Part shown: positions 8,713-19,579 of the stretch, piece after piece | Layout: every line of letters begins with the position of its first letter | Position numbering within the stretch: the first letter of the stretch is position 1 | Origin: Synechococcus sp. M16.1 | GTDB taxonomy: Bacteria > Cyanobacteriota > Cyanobacteriia > PCC-6307 > Cyanobiaceae | Length of the DNA: 64,000 nt | Direction: 5' to 3' | Assembly (NCBI RefSeq): GCF_014279895.1 | Contig: NZ_CP047954.1 | Location: forward strand, 1,984,001-2,048,000 | Position numbers and translations under genes: made by a program | The notes under the pieces: model-generated | What the model was told of the DNA's origin: nothing | The model's input: only the letters and a program-made list of their open reading frames with translations | Databases searched by the model: none

Positions 8713-10644
8713 ATGAGCTTCAGCGCCGCCCCCACCGAATCCTTCGACGTGATCGTGGTCGGCGGCGGTCACGCCGGTTGTGAAGCGGCCATCACCGCCG
8801 CCCGGCTGGGCCTGAACACCGCTTTGTTCAGCCTCAATCTTGATCGCATCGCCTGGCAGCCCTGCAACCCGGCCGTCGGCGGCCCCGCCAAAAGCCAGCT
8901 CGTCCATGAAGTGGATGCCCTCGGTGGCGTGATCGGCCGCCTGGCTGATGCCACCGCCATCCAGAAGCGCATCCTCAACGCCAGCCGCGGCCCAGCGGTA
9001 TGGGCCCTGCGCGCCCAAACCGACAAGCGCCTCTATTCCCGCCAGATGCTGCAGCTGCTGCAGCACACCCCCAACCTCGCCCTGCGCGAAGCGATGGTGA
9101 CCGGCCTGGAAACCCGCGGTGAAGGCGACCAGCAACGAATCAGCGGCATCCGCACCTACTTCGGCAGCGTCTACGGCGCTGAGGCGGTGATCCTCACCGC
9201 CGGCACCTTCCTGGGCGGCCGCATCTGGGTGGGGCATCAATCGATGGCCGCCGGCCGCGCCGGAGAGCAGGCCGCCGAAGGCCTCACCGAAGCGCTGCAG
9301 CAGCTCGGCTTCCAGACCGACCGGCTCAAAACCGGTACCCCCGCCCGGGTGGACCGGCGCAGCATCGCCCTCGATCAACTGGAGGAGCAGCCCAGCGATG
9401 CGGCCGATCGCTTCTTCTCCTTTGACCCGGCCGCCTGGGTGAGCGGTGAGCAGATGAGCTGCCACATCACCCGCACCACCGCCAAAACCCATCAGCTGAT
9501 CCGCGACAACCTGCACCTCACCGCCATCTACGGCGGCGTCATCGACAGCAAAGGCCCGCGCTACTGCCCCTCAATCGAGGACAAGATCGTTCGCTTCGCG
9601 GACAAGCACAGCCACCAGATCTTCCTCGAGCCGGAGGGGCGCGACACCCCGGAGATCTACGTGCAGGGCTTCTCCACCGGCCTACCGGAACCGATCCAGC
9701 TGCAACTGCTGCGCAGCCTGCCGGGTCTGGAGCAAGCCGTGATGCTGCGGCCGGCTTACTCGGTGGATTACGACTATCTGCCCGCCACCCAACTCAAGCC
9801 TTCCCTGGAAACCAAGCGGGTGCGCGGCCTGTTCAGCGCCGGCCAGCTCAATGGCACCACGGGCTATGAGGAAGCCGCAGCCCAGGGCCTGGTGGCCGGC
9901 GTCAACGCCGCCCGACTGATCGGTGGCCAGGAGCCGGTGCACTTCCCCCGGGAGGGCAGCTACATCGGCACGATGATCGACGATCTGGTGAGCAAGGACC
10001 TGCGCGAGCCCTACCGGGTGCTCACCAGCCGCAGCGAATACCGCCTGATCCTGCGGGGCGACAACGCCGACCGCCGCCTCACACCGTTGGGCCGTCAGCT
10101 GGGCCTGATCGACGACCGGCGCTGGCAGCTGTTCGAAGACAAACTCCAGGCGATGGAGGGCGAAAAGCAGCGGCTGGAAACCGTGCGGCTCAAGGTGAGC
10201 GATCCGGTGGCCCCAACGGTGGAAGAGGAAACCGGTGCAGCGATCAAAGGCTCGATCACCCTGGCCGACCTGCTGCGCCGGCCCGGCATGCACGCCGCCG
10301 ACCTGGTGCGCCATGGCCTGGCTGATGCCGATCTGCCCCTGCCCGTGCGCGAGGGCGCCGAGATCGACATCAAATACAGCGGCTACCTGCAACGGCAGCA
10401 GCAGCAGATCGATCAGGTGAAACGCCAAAGCCAGCGCAAGCTGCCGGCCGATCTCAACTACGCCGGCATCGGCACCCTCTCGAATGAAGCACGCGAAAAG
10501 CTCACGGCGATTCAACCCAGCACCCTGGGGCAGGCCAGCCGCATCCCTGGCGTCAGCAAAGCGGACATCACCGCCCTGCTGATGTGGCTGGAACTGCAGC
10601 AAAGGGAACGCCAACCCCTCGCCCCCACCGCAGAAGCTCGATAG
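8713..10644 (+). CDS. mnmG: tRNA uridine 5-carboxymethylaminomethyl modification enzyme MnmG (GidA)
   Basis: FAD protein that, with MnmE, builds the cmnm5 group at wobble U34 of several tRNAs. At 643 aa it is full length. The dinucleotide-binding motif [12 protein letters not shown] is at the N-terminus, followed by [21 protein letters not shown] split over two strands. The second signature GTFLGGRI and the C-terminal helical domain ([26 protein letters not shown]) are present. It follows dnaB by 21 bases on the same strand. Confidence 0.97.
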   Translation: MSFSAAPTESFDVIVVGGGHAGCEAAITAARLGLNTALFSLNLDRIAWQPCNPAVGGPAKSQLVHEVDALGGVIGRLADATAIQKRILNASRGPAVWALRAQTDKRLYSRQMLQLLQHTPNLALREAMVTGLETRGEGDQQRISGIRTYFGSVYGAEAVILTAGTFLGGRIWVGHQSMAAGRAGEQAAEGLTEALQQLGFQTDRLKTGTPARVDRRSIALDQLEEQPSDAADRFFSFDPAAWVSGEQMSCHITRTTAKTHQLIRDNLHLTAIYGGVIDSKGPRYCPSIEDKIVRFADKHSHQIFLEPEGRDTPEIYVQGFSTGLPEPIQLQLLRSLPGLEQAVMLRPAYSVDYDYLPATQLKPSLETKRVRGLFSAGQLNGTTGYEEAAAQGLVAGVNAARLIGGQEPVHFPREGSYIGTMIDDLVSKDLREPYRVLTSRSEYRLILRGDNADRRLTPLGRQLGLIDDRRWQLFEDKLQAMEGEKQRLETVRLKVSDPVAPTVEEETGAAIKGSITLADLLRRPGMHAADLVRHGLADADLPLPVREGAEIDIKYSGYLQRQQQQIDQVKRQSQRKLPADLNYAGIGTLSNEAREKLTAIQPSTLGQASRIPGVSKADITALLMWLELQQRERQPLAPTAEAR

Positions 10645-10668
10645 CGTTGGACTCCTGAAACCTCTGCC

Positions 10669-11361
10669 TTGCCAGCCCGGGTTCCCACCTCACGTGCCTA
10701 TTGGAACCTGCGGGCTGAGCAGGTGATGGACAACGTGTTCGACCGCGAGACGGTCACCGCCCCAAGCCAGCCGCACCTGGTGCCGGTGGATGTGGATGTG
10801 CACGAACCAACAACCAAACCAAGCGAACCCAGCGAACGCCGCTCCCCCTCCACCTGGCTGCTGCCGCTGATCAGTGGCATCGCCGTTGCCGGAGTGATCT
10901 GCAGCGCCTGGCTGGTGAGCAGCCTGCAACGCTCCCGCCTGGAGCTGGAACGGAAGCAAAACGCCGCCCTGATCGAGCAGCTGCGCGAGCAAGTGGCGGC
11001 CCGAGAAAGCCGGGCAGAAGAGACAGCAACGTCCGAGGAGGCCTCCCTTGCCATCCAAAGCCTCGAACCGCTGACCGTGCCGATCCAACAACCACCGATC
11101 CAACAGCCGTTGACGGTTGAGCCGCTGAGCAGCGATCAGGCATTTGCGCCGATGGGACCGATCCCGCAACTCACCGGTGTGGTGAAGGGCCCCGGTGGCA
11201 ACAGTTCCGCCATTTTTCAACTGGGGCAGGGATCGGTGTCCGCCGGCATCGGTGAAGCGATCGGCAGCAGCGGCTGGGTGCTCAGCGAGGTCACCGACAG
11301 CGGTGCCGTGATCAGCCGCAACGGCCAACGCCAAACCCTCTCGGTGGGAGGGCTGTTCTGA
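10669..11361 (+). CDS. Conserved membrane-anchored protein of unknown function
   Basis: A predicted bitopic protein. It has a cytoplasmic N-terminus of about 65 residues, one transmembrane helix (LLPLISGIAVAGVICSAWLV), a short coiled coil (LERKQNAALIEQLREQVAAR), a Pro/Gln-rich linker, and a C-terminal domain (LTGVVKGPGGNSSAIFQLGQ through AVISRNGQRQTLSVGG). The last domain resembles the small beta domain of GspC/PilP-type pilus and secretion proteins. The TTG at 10669 gives 230 aa; the ATG at 10726 gives 211 aa and keeps everything recognisable. No decisive ribosome site for either. Function unknown. Confidence 0.6.
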   Translation: MPARVPTSRAYWNLRAEQVMDNVFDRETVTAPSQPHLVPVDVDVHEPTTKPSEPSERRSPSTWLLPLISGIAVAGVICSAWLVSSLQRSRLELERKQNAALIEQLREQVAARESRAEETATSEEASLAIQSLEPLTVPIQQPPIQQPLTVEPLSSDQAFAPMGPIPQLTGVVKGPGGNSSAIFQLGQGSVSAGIGEAIGSSGWVLSEVTDSGAVISRNGQRQTLSVGGLF

Positions 11362-11420
11362 ACCCCACCCCCCGTCTTCACCCATCCCCGCACCAGCTCT
11401 GGCAAGCCCCCACCGATGCG

Positions 11421-11957
11421 GTGCTCTCAGCGGAGGGGCCGCGTCAACTGCCCGGCCCCTGGCGGCTGATGCTGCTGGGCGATGGCAGCCCAACCCGCCA
11501 CCTGCGCCTGCTCACCGGTTCGCCCGTTGCCGTGGATCTGATCGCCATGGAGGCCGACCAGACCGACCACCCCGGGGCACCGGAGGAGGTGAAGGAATTG
11601 ATGGCACCACTGCTGCGCCGCCAGGTGTGGCTCACCTGCGGCGGCACCCCGCTGGCCTGGGCCGAGAGCTGGTGGAACCAGGCCGAAGCGGATTGGCACC
11701 TGCGGGACCGCAACCAGCCGATCTGGAAAAGCCTCACTGAAGGGCGTTCCGAGCTGTTCCGTGAGGTGGATGGCTTGGCACTGGTGGAGGGTGACTGGCT
11801 CGACCAGACCTTTGGCCATCGCGGCCCCTACTGGAGCCGCCATTACCGCTTCTTCCGCCAGGGCAAGGCCCTCACCGTGATTCGCGAAGTGTTCAGCCCG
11901 CAACTCGAAACCTGGCTCGGACCCACGCTGCGCCAGGAGTTTCAACAAAATTCATGA
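11421..11957 (+). CDS. Chorismate lyase-like (DUF98) protein
   Basis: Belongs to the DUF98 branch of the chorismate lyase (UbiC) fold, which cleaves chorismate to 4-hydroxybenzoate and pyruvate. In cyanobacteria a member of this family supplies the head group of plastoquinone. Typical features are RRQVWLTCGGTPLAWAESWW split over two strands, and GHRGPYWSRHYRFFRQGKALTVIREVFSP near the end, whose Arg and Glu are expected active-site residues. The start is GTG at 11421 (178 aa); no better upstream start is visible. It follows the membrane protein by 59 bases. Confidence 0.72.
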   Translation: MLSAEGPRQLPGPWRLMLLGDGSPTRHLRLLTGSPVAVDLIAMEADQTDHPGAPEEVKELMAPLLRRQVWLTCGGTPLAWAESWWNQAEADWHLRDRNQPIWKSLTEGRSELFREVDGLALVEGDWLDQTFGHRGPYWSRHYRFFRQGKALTVIREVFSPQLETWLGPTLRQEFQQNS

Positions 11958-11976
11958 ACAAACCTGCGGGTTTGTT
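11957..11976 (+). terminator. Hairpin at the chorismate-lyase-like gene stop
   Basis: AACAAACC (11957-11964) pairs with GGTTTGTT (11969-11976) over a four-base loop, starting at the stop codon. There is no following T-run, so it may protect the mRNA end rather than terminate. Confidence 0.4.
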
Positions 11977-12047
11977 GGGATTTGCTCTTGACAACTTGCC
12001 ATTGTTTGTGCTCACAGGAAGATGTGGCCAATTCGGTTCACCGTGTC

Positions 12048-12485
12048 ATGGCTGCAACCACCTCCTGGCTCAGCCTCACCGACCTCGGTCGGATCTACGG
12101 CATTTCGGCGATTCACTGCGGCAAGACCCTCGAGCATCAAGGCTGGCGTGACAGGCGAGGCCGCCCCACCCAAAGCGCCCTCGACGCCAACGCCGCCATG
12201 CAGACCGGCCCCCATGGCCAGGGACGCACCGTGCTCTGGAACCGCACGGTCTGCAGCGCGCTGCTGGAACAGAAGGGCTATGAGCCGATGAGCCGCAGCC
12301 TGCAAGTGGAGCAGTGGACCCAACTGCTGGAAGCGCTGCAGGTGGGATCCCCATCGATCACTGCCACAGCGGACCAGATGGCCGAAGAGATGCCCGGAGA
12401 GCTGCTCGAGGATGTGAACCACCAGCTCGCTGCACGGGGTTGCCGCTACCGGGTCAGCCCACGCTCATTGCACGCGAGGCATTAG
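12048..12485 (+). CDS. Conserved hypothetical protein with HTH-like N-terminus
   Basis: The N-terminal part LSLTDLGRIYGISAIHCGKT followed by LEHQGWRDRRGRPTQSALDANAA resembles the winged helix-turn-helix found in phage antirepressor C-termini and MerR-like proteins (helix, tight turn, recognition helix, then a TxxA wing). The rest is a helical region without motifs I recognise. The ATG at 12048 is chosen (145 aa); the frame extends 22 codons upstream, but those residues are Cys-rich and look non-coding. It is convergent with the 12482-13018 gene, overlapping by four bases. Confidence 0.6.
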   Translation: MAATTSWLSLTDLGRIYGISAIHCGKTLEHQGWRDRRGRPTQSALDANAAMQTGPHGQGRTVLWNRTVCSALLEQKGYEPMSRSLQVEQWTQLLEALQVGSPSITATADQMAEEMPGELLEDVNHQLAARGCRYRVSPRSLHARH

Positions 12486-13018
12486 TCGATCCGGCGGCGG
12501 CTGGAGCGCGGCAAGGCCCGGCGGGAGCCGGTGGGATTGGGCGCGGCTTCGGGTTCCGGACGAGCTGCCGGCTGGGCAGAGCGCGACCAGCGCTGCACCC
12601 GGAAGCTGTCGTCCTCCGGCCACTCGCCCTGTTCTGCTGCGTTGAACTCCTGAGCCACAGGTGGCGTTGATGGGGGCGCTGGAGTCTGCGCTGCTGCTCC
12701 GCGGCGGCTGCGGCGGGAGATCGCATCAAGGGGGCGACGGGCGGAACGCATCGAACGTGCAGGCTCTGGCCGACCACGGCCAGCCTCTTGCCAGGGCTCC
12801 TGCCAGTCGTCGTCCTCCTCCAACAGCCACTCGACCTTTTCGCCGACCCAGCGGCCCACCGAATCGAGATCCAAACCGGAGCGCCGCCCTCCAGGCCGTT
12901 GTCCTGGTCGCCGACCGGACACCCCATCGACGAGCTGACGGCCGGTTTCCAAGAACTGGTCAAGACGGCGATCCCGCTGATCACGGAACCGGTCCAACCG
13001 ATCGAAACGCTCCTCCAT
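12482..13018 (-). CDS. Conserved hypothetical basic protein (178 aa)
   Basis: No family recognised. The N-terminus is a charged helix (MEERFDRLDRFRDQRDRRLDQ broken after residue 20), followed by a conserved-looking segment WVGEKVEWLLEEDDDWQEPWQ around residues 56-77. The remainder is Arg/Pro/Ala-rich and probably disordered. It ends in a basic RRALPRSSRRRID tail. Low-complexity composition makes the C-terminal half hard to judge, but the N-terminal motif looks selected. It is third in a minus-strand set with the SprT-like gene and a 31-residue ORF. Confidence 0.5.
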   Translation of the reverse strand: MEERFDRLDRFRDQRDRRLDQFLETGRQLVDGVSGRRPGQRPGGRRSGLDLDSVGRWVGEKVEWLLEEDDDWQEPWQEAGRGRPEPARSMRSARRPLDAISRRSRRGAAAQTPAPPSTPPVAQEFNAAEQGEWPEDDSFRVQRWSRSAQPAARPEPEAAPNPTGSRRALPRSSRRRID

Positions 13019-13027
13019 TCCCTGACG

Positions 13028-13123
13028 TTACCGACGGCGGCGGCGCAACCACTGTTCCCGCCGTAATCCCAGCAACACAATCACCACACCACCGCACTCC
13101 AGGGTGAGCCAGAACACCTCCAT
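13028..13123 (-). CDS. Candidate 31-residue membrane peptide
   Basis: Reading the minus strand from ATG at 13123 gives a short hydrophobic segment (VFWLTLECGGVVIVLLGL) and then RREQWL followed by five arginines and TAA. One transmembrane helix with a strongly basic end fits a small N-out membrane protein. It starts one base after the SprT-like stop and ends nine bases before the next gene's ATG, filling the gap exactly, as expected for a translationally coupled gene. Too short for standard gene calling; function unknown. Confidence 0.45.
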   Translation of the reverse strand: MEVFWLTLECGGVVIVLLGLRREQWLRRRRR

Positions 13124-13666
13124 CTAGCCCTCCGCCTCCACATAACTGAGCACGCAGCTGGCATCCCAGCATCCATGGAAATGCTCGACGCAACAGGCCC
13201 GGCACGCGGCATTGCGTGTGCGCCTTCGGCATGGGGTGCGACGGCCGCAACGGGGACAGACCGCCAGCCAACGGGGCGGCCGGGACGGCACGGGATAGCT
13301 GTGGCGAATGCTCACCTGAAACCGGCTCTGGGCCGCATTGATGGCGGCCATCCGGGCCCGGAACAGCGGCCCGTGGCTTTCGCGGCGACGCTGCACCAGA
13401 TCCACCCAGGCGTGGATCATCTCGTGGCAGAGCGTGCTTTCCGTGGCGATCTGCGGTAAGGGCTCAAGCACCGGCCGCGACAGCACGATCTCGCTGCCGC
13501 GGCCCTCACCCACACCGGGGCCACGGCGGTAGAACCCCGCCGTGCGGCTCATCCGGCCATCGCTCCAGCGCACCGCCGTCAGCGGCTGACCCCCATCCAC
13601 CAAAGCACCGCCGAAATGCTCCCGGTTGAGGCGGTGAAACAGCGGCAGCAGGGGCTGCAAAGGCAC
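13124..13666 (-). CDS. SprT-like zinc metallopeptidase domain protein
   Basis: The motif CHEMIHAWVD is the HExxH zinc site of SprT/Spartan proteins, though here Met-Ile replaces the usual residues between Glu and His. The third ligand is probably the His of ESHGPLFRARMAAIN. A C-terminal zinc ribbon is likely: CPRCGRRTPC and ACRACCVEH. The full product is 180 aa, normal for short bacterial SprT-like proteins. Spartan homologues in eukaryotes cleave DNA-protein crosslinks; the bacterial role is unproven. It leads a minus-strand group with two small downstream genes. Confidence 0.82.
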   Translation of the reverse strand: MPLQPLLPLFHRLNREHFGGALVDGGQPLTAVRWSDGRMSRTAGFYRRGPGVGEGRGSEIVLSRPVLEPLPQIATESTLCHEMIHAWVDLVQRRRESHGPLFRARMAAINAAQSRFQVSIRHSYPVPSRPPRWLAVCPRCGRRTPCRRRTRNAACRACCVEHFHGCWDASCVLSYVEAEG

Positions 13667-13745
13667 AGAACGGGGGGGGAGGAGATCCGAATCAGCGCCA
13701 TCCTGCCGTGGTCAGTCAGACTCGGCCCTGCTTTGACAGCTGGTG

Positions 13746-16357
<2,612 letters not shown>

Positions 16358-16382
<25 letters not shown>

Positions 16383-16981
16383 AGCGCCCGCCGGGCCGCT
16401 CGGCTCACCAGCCAGACCACGGCCAGCGTGGCGAGCACCCCCACCAGCCGCAGCGCCCAGGTGCCGGCATCCGCCTCACCCCCCAGCACCTCACCGAAAC
16501 GGGCCACATCGCCGGCCAGTGCCCCCAAACCGCAGAACAGCACCGTGCCAGGGAGGATGCCGATCAAACCGATGCTGTAATCCCGCAGGCTCACCTCACT
16601 GAGGCCGTAAGCCAGGTTGAGCAGCGAGAAGGGGAAGGCGGGCGAGAGGCGCGTCAGCAACACCAACTTCAGGCCCTCCTTGCTCACGGCACGCTCCACC
16701 GCCTGCAACTTGGGGAGCTGCTCCAACCGGCGCCGGGCCCAGTCGCGCAGCACCGACCGCCCCAGAAGAAACACCACCACCGCCCCGAGGCAGGCCCCAA
16801 CAAACACCAGGCCACTGCCAAGCCAGGTGCCGTAGAGCACCCCGGCCAGCATCGACGCCCAAACCCCCGGCAGCAGCAGCGTCACCCAGAGGGCATAGAG
16901 CGGCATGAACAGCAGAGCCCCAGCGGGGGAGCGCAGCAGCTCCAACACATCCGGCAGCCAGTGCTGAACCAAGGAGATCAA
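16358..16981 (-). CDS. TVP38/TMEM64 (VTT domain) membrane protein
   Basis: A 207-residue integral membrane protein of the SNARE-associated/DedA-like VTT family. The family core is visible: GVWASMLAGVLYGTWLGSGL broken here, then FVGACLGAVVVFLLGRSVLRDWARRRL, and the FPFSLLNLAYGLSEVSLRDY segment. The pattern SPAFPFSLLN after a cytoplasmic helix is diagnostic. Family members are linked to lipid scrambling and membrane homeostasis; the exact role here is unknown. It lies between ligA and the ABC exporter. Confidence 0.82.
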
Positions 16982-17015
16982 GCGAAATCACCCACACATG
17001 GCGTGGAGCATTGCA

Positions 17016-17804
17016 CTAACTCGATGCTGAGGTGTAGAAGCGCAGGGCAAAGAGCCAGAAGGCCCGCGCCGCCGCAAAGAACAGCACCGCAAGAGCCAAG
17101 CCCGCCAGCAGCATCGGTGCGGCGGCCTCACCCAACAACACCTGGGCCGGAACCGTGGTGAGAAAGGCCACCGGCAGCACCAGGGTGAACAGCAGGCGCA
17201 GGGCAGGCGGGTAGGCGTTGAGGGGATAACGGCCGGAGGCCAGCAGGGCCCGCAACACCTCAGTGGCATTCCAGGTTTTGACGAACCAGATGCTGGTGGC
17301 GGCGATCAGAAACCACAGCGAATAGAGGATCAAGCCACCGGCCAACAGCATCACCAGCACGGTGAACAGCGCAAACAGACTGAGCTCCACACCGGCCTGA
17401 TGGCTGCCCCAGGCCAGCAGCCCAAGCCCCAGGCCGATCTCCGGCAGCCCCGCCGGCGAAAGCGTGCGCAGCGACAACCAGAACTGGCTGTCGATCGGTT
17501 TGAGCAGCACGAAATCCAGGGTGCCCTCGCGCACATGGGTAACGATCGCCCCGAGGTTCGGGCGCAACCAGGTGGTGGCCATGCCATCGAACACCGTGTA
17601 AAGCCCCTGCACCATCAGGGCCTGGGCCCAGCTCCAGCCCCCCAACGTCTGATCGGGGCCATAGAACAGCGAGAGCAGGAACAGGCTGCCGCTGAGGCTC
17701 ATCGCCACCGCCAGCAACTCGATCAGCACGTTGGCCTGATACTCCAGCTGCACGGCCACGGCCGTGCCCCAGAAGCGACGCAGGGTTCGCCAGTAACGCC
17801 CCAT
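17016..17804 (-). CDS. ABC-2 type exporter permease (second subunit)
   Basis: A DUF990-type ABC-2 permease of 262 aa with about six membrane helices, including LIELLAVAMSLSGSLFLLSL and LFALFTVLVMLLAGGLILYS. The start is the ATG at 17804, which overlaps the stop of the upstream permease (TGATG); a longer open frame upstream is the antisense-like extension inside that gene. It forms a three-gene unit with the permease at 17804-18601 and the ATPase at 18601-19575. Substrate unknown; homologous pairs in other bacteria are annotated as multidrug or lipid exporters. Confidence 0.82.
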   Translation of the reverse strand: MGRYWRTLRRFWGTAVAVQLEYQANVLIELLAVAMSLSGSLFLLSLFYGPDQTLGGWSWAQALMVQGLYTVFDGMATTWLRPNLGAIVTHVREGTLDFVLLKPIDSQFWLSLRTLSPAGLPEIGLGLGLLAWGSHQAGVELSLFALFTVLVMLLAGGLILYSLWFLIAATSIWFVKTWNATEVLRALLASGRYPLNAYPPALRLLFTLVLPVAFLTTVPAQVLLGEAAAPMLLAGLALAVLFFAAARAFWLFALRFYTSASS

Positions 17805-18601
17805 CAGGCCCCCATGGCGCTGTATCGCCGCACGCCAGCACGCCAGAGCAGCAGCACCAGCGGCAACAGCAGAGCGATCCAGACCAGTTGCGCCCCGAAG
17901 CCCGCCACCAGATCCACCGGTTGGCCCGCCAGCACCCGGGCTGGGAAATCGATCAAATACGGGAAGGGCGTCCACTGGGCCAGGGCCCGCACCGCCGGCG
18001 GAAAGGCCGTGAGCGGTGCCAGCAGACCGGACAGGAACAGGAAGGGAATGAACTGCAGACGCTCCAGGGCACTGGCCTTCTCACTCCAGAAGCAGAGGGC
18101 CGCAATCAGGCTCTGAAACAGAAAGGCGATGGCGAAGGCCATCCAAGTGGCCAGCCAGGCCAGCAGGAAGCCCCCCAACGACGGCAACCAGAAAACCTGG
18201 GGCCGCACCACAAAAAACACCGCCGCAATCAGGGCCGCAAAGGGCAGACGGGTGAGCTGCTCGCCGAGGTGGGCCGCCACATAACGCCAGAGCGGATGCA
18301 GCGGCTGCAGCAGGTAAGGAGACAGCCGGCCCAGCAGGGCGTCTTCCTCGAAGGCATAGACCACCCACACCACCGAGAACTGGCGCACCAGAAAGGCGCT
18401 GAGGAAATAGCGATCCAGGGCCACACCATCCAGCCCCAGCCCCGAGCGCGCGTCGCTGCCGCTCCAGACGCTGAGCATGATGAACGGCAGCACCCCGGAC
18501 AAGGCCCAGAGCGCGATCTCGGCGCGGTACTCGAGCATGTGGGCGTACTGGGAGCCCAGCAACACCCGGATGATCCGCCGGTTCAGCCCGAAGATCCGCA
18601 T
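17804..18601 (-). CDS. ABC-2 type exporter permease (first subunit)
   Basis: A 265-residue membrane protein of the same DUF990-type family as its neighbour. The N-terminus MLEYRAEIALWALSGVLPF and the amphipathic SVWSGSD loop are typical. Helices include LPSLGGFLLAWLATWMAFAI and LVWIALLLPLVLLLW. Both ends overlap the neighbouring genes by one base (TGATG), as expected of strict translational coupling within an ABC exporter operon. The two permeases probably form a heterodimer. Confidence 0.85.
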   Translation of the reverse strand: MRIFGLNRRIIRVLLGSQYAHMLEYRAEIALWALSGVLPFIMLSVWSGSDARSGLGLDGVALDRYFLSAFLVRQFSVVWVVYAFEEDALLGRLSPYLLQPLHPLWRYVAAHLGEQLTRLPFAALIAAVFFVVRPQVFWLPSLGGFLLAWLATWMAFAIAFLFQSLIAALCFWSEKASALERLQFIPFLFLSGLLAPLTAFPPAVRALAQWTPFPYLIDFPARVLAGQPVDLVAGFGAQLVWIALLLPLVLLLWRAGVRRYSAMGA

Positions 18602-19575
18602 CAGACACGCCCCTGCCGGAACAACCCACCGATCAGCTCTTCGATCGGTGGATCGGTCACATCCAGATCACGCACGGGGAAGCGATCCAGCAGTTGCGCC
18701 ACCACGGCGGTGAGCTGATCGCGGGGAACCAGCAGCCGCACATCACAGCCCTCCAGCTGCTCCAAACGCCCCAACCCCGCCAAGTCATCGGCTGAAACGG
18801 GCGACTCCAACTCGAGCCGCACCTCCCGCTCCGGTGCCAATTGATCAGCCAGCGCTTCCAGGGGACCGTCGTGGAACAAGCGCCCCTGGTGGATCAACAG
18901 CACCCGGGGGCAGAGGGCCGTGATATCAGCCATGTAGTGGCTGGTGAGCAGCACCGTTGCCCCCGTACGGCGGTTGTACTCGGCCAGGAACTGCCGCACC
19001 CGGGCCTGGGCATTCACATCCAGCCCCAGGGTCGGTTCATCGAGGAACAACACCTCCGGCTCGTGCAGCAGCGCCGCCAACAGTTCGGCCTTCATCCGCT
19101 GGCCCAGGGAAAGCTTGCGCACCGGCCGGGTGAGTTCCTCCCCCAGCTCCAGCAGATCGGCCAGCTCCTTGATCCGCCGCCGGGCCACAGCATCAGGGAT
19201 GCCGTAGACCGCTGCATTCACCCGCAGCGAATCCATCGGCGGCAGGTCCCAGAGCAGCTGCTGCTTCTGCCCCATCACCAGGGTGATCCGGCGCAGAAAC
19301 TCCGCCTGACGGCGCTGGGGCCGGTGCCCCGCCACCTGCACCTCGCCGGCGCTGGGGTGGATCAAGCCGCAGAGCATCTTCAAGGTGGTGGTTTTGCCGG
19401 CGCCGTTGGCACCGAGAAAGCCCACCATCTCCCCAGGTTCAATCCGGAAGGAAACGTCCTGCACCGCGGTGACGTCCCGGGTGCGGCGGCGAATGAAATG
19501 GCGCAGGGTGCCGGCCAAGCCGGGCTGCTTCTCGGCAACCCGGTAGATCTTGCTCAGCCCCTCAACCTGAATCAC
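18601..19575 (-). CDS. ABC exporter ATP-binding protein
   Basis: The nucleotide-binding subunit of the three-gene exporter, 324 aa. Walker A is GANGAGKTTT, the signature is LSLGQRMKAEL, and Walker B is VLFLDEPTLGLD, followed by the H-loop TSHYM. An extension of about 80 residues after the ATPase core (REVRLELESPVSADDLAG onward) is a common C-terminal regulatory domain of DrrA/CcmA-like ATPases. First gene of the exporter operon, starting four bases after the valS stop, so it may be co-transcribed with valS. Confidence 0.9.
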   Translation of the reverse strand: MIQVEGLSKIYRVAEKQPGLAGTLRHFIRRRTRDVTAVQDVSFRIEPGEMVGFLGANGAGKTTTLKMLCGLIHPSAGEVQVAGHRPQRRQAEFLRRITLVMGQKQQLLWDLPPMDSLRVNAAVYGIPDAVARRRIKELADLLELGEELTRPVRKLSLGQRMKAELLAALLHEPEVLFLDEPTLGLDVNAQARVRQFLAEYNRRTGATVLLTSHYMADITALCPRVLLIHQGRLFHDGPLEALADQLAPEREVRLELESPVSADDLAGLGRLEQLEGCDVRLLVPRDQLTAVVAQLLDRFPVRDLDVTDPPIEELIGGLFRQGRV

Positions 19576-19579
19576 CGAC

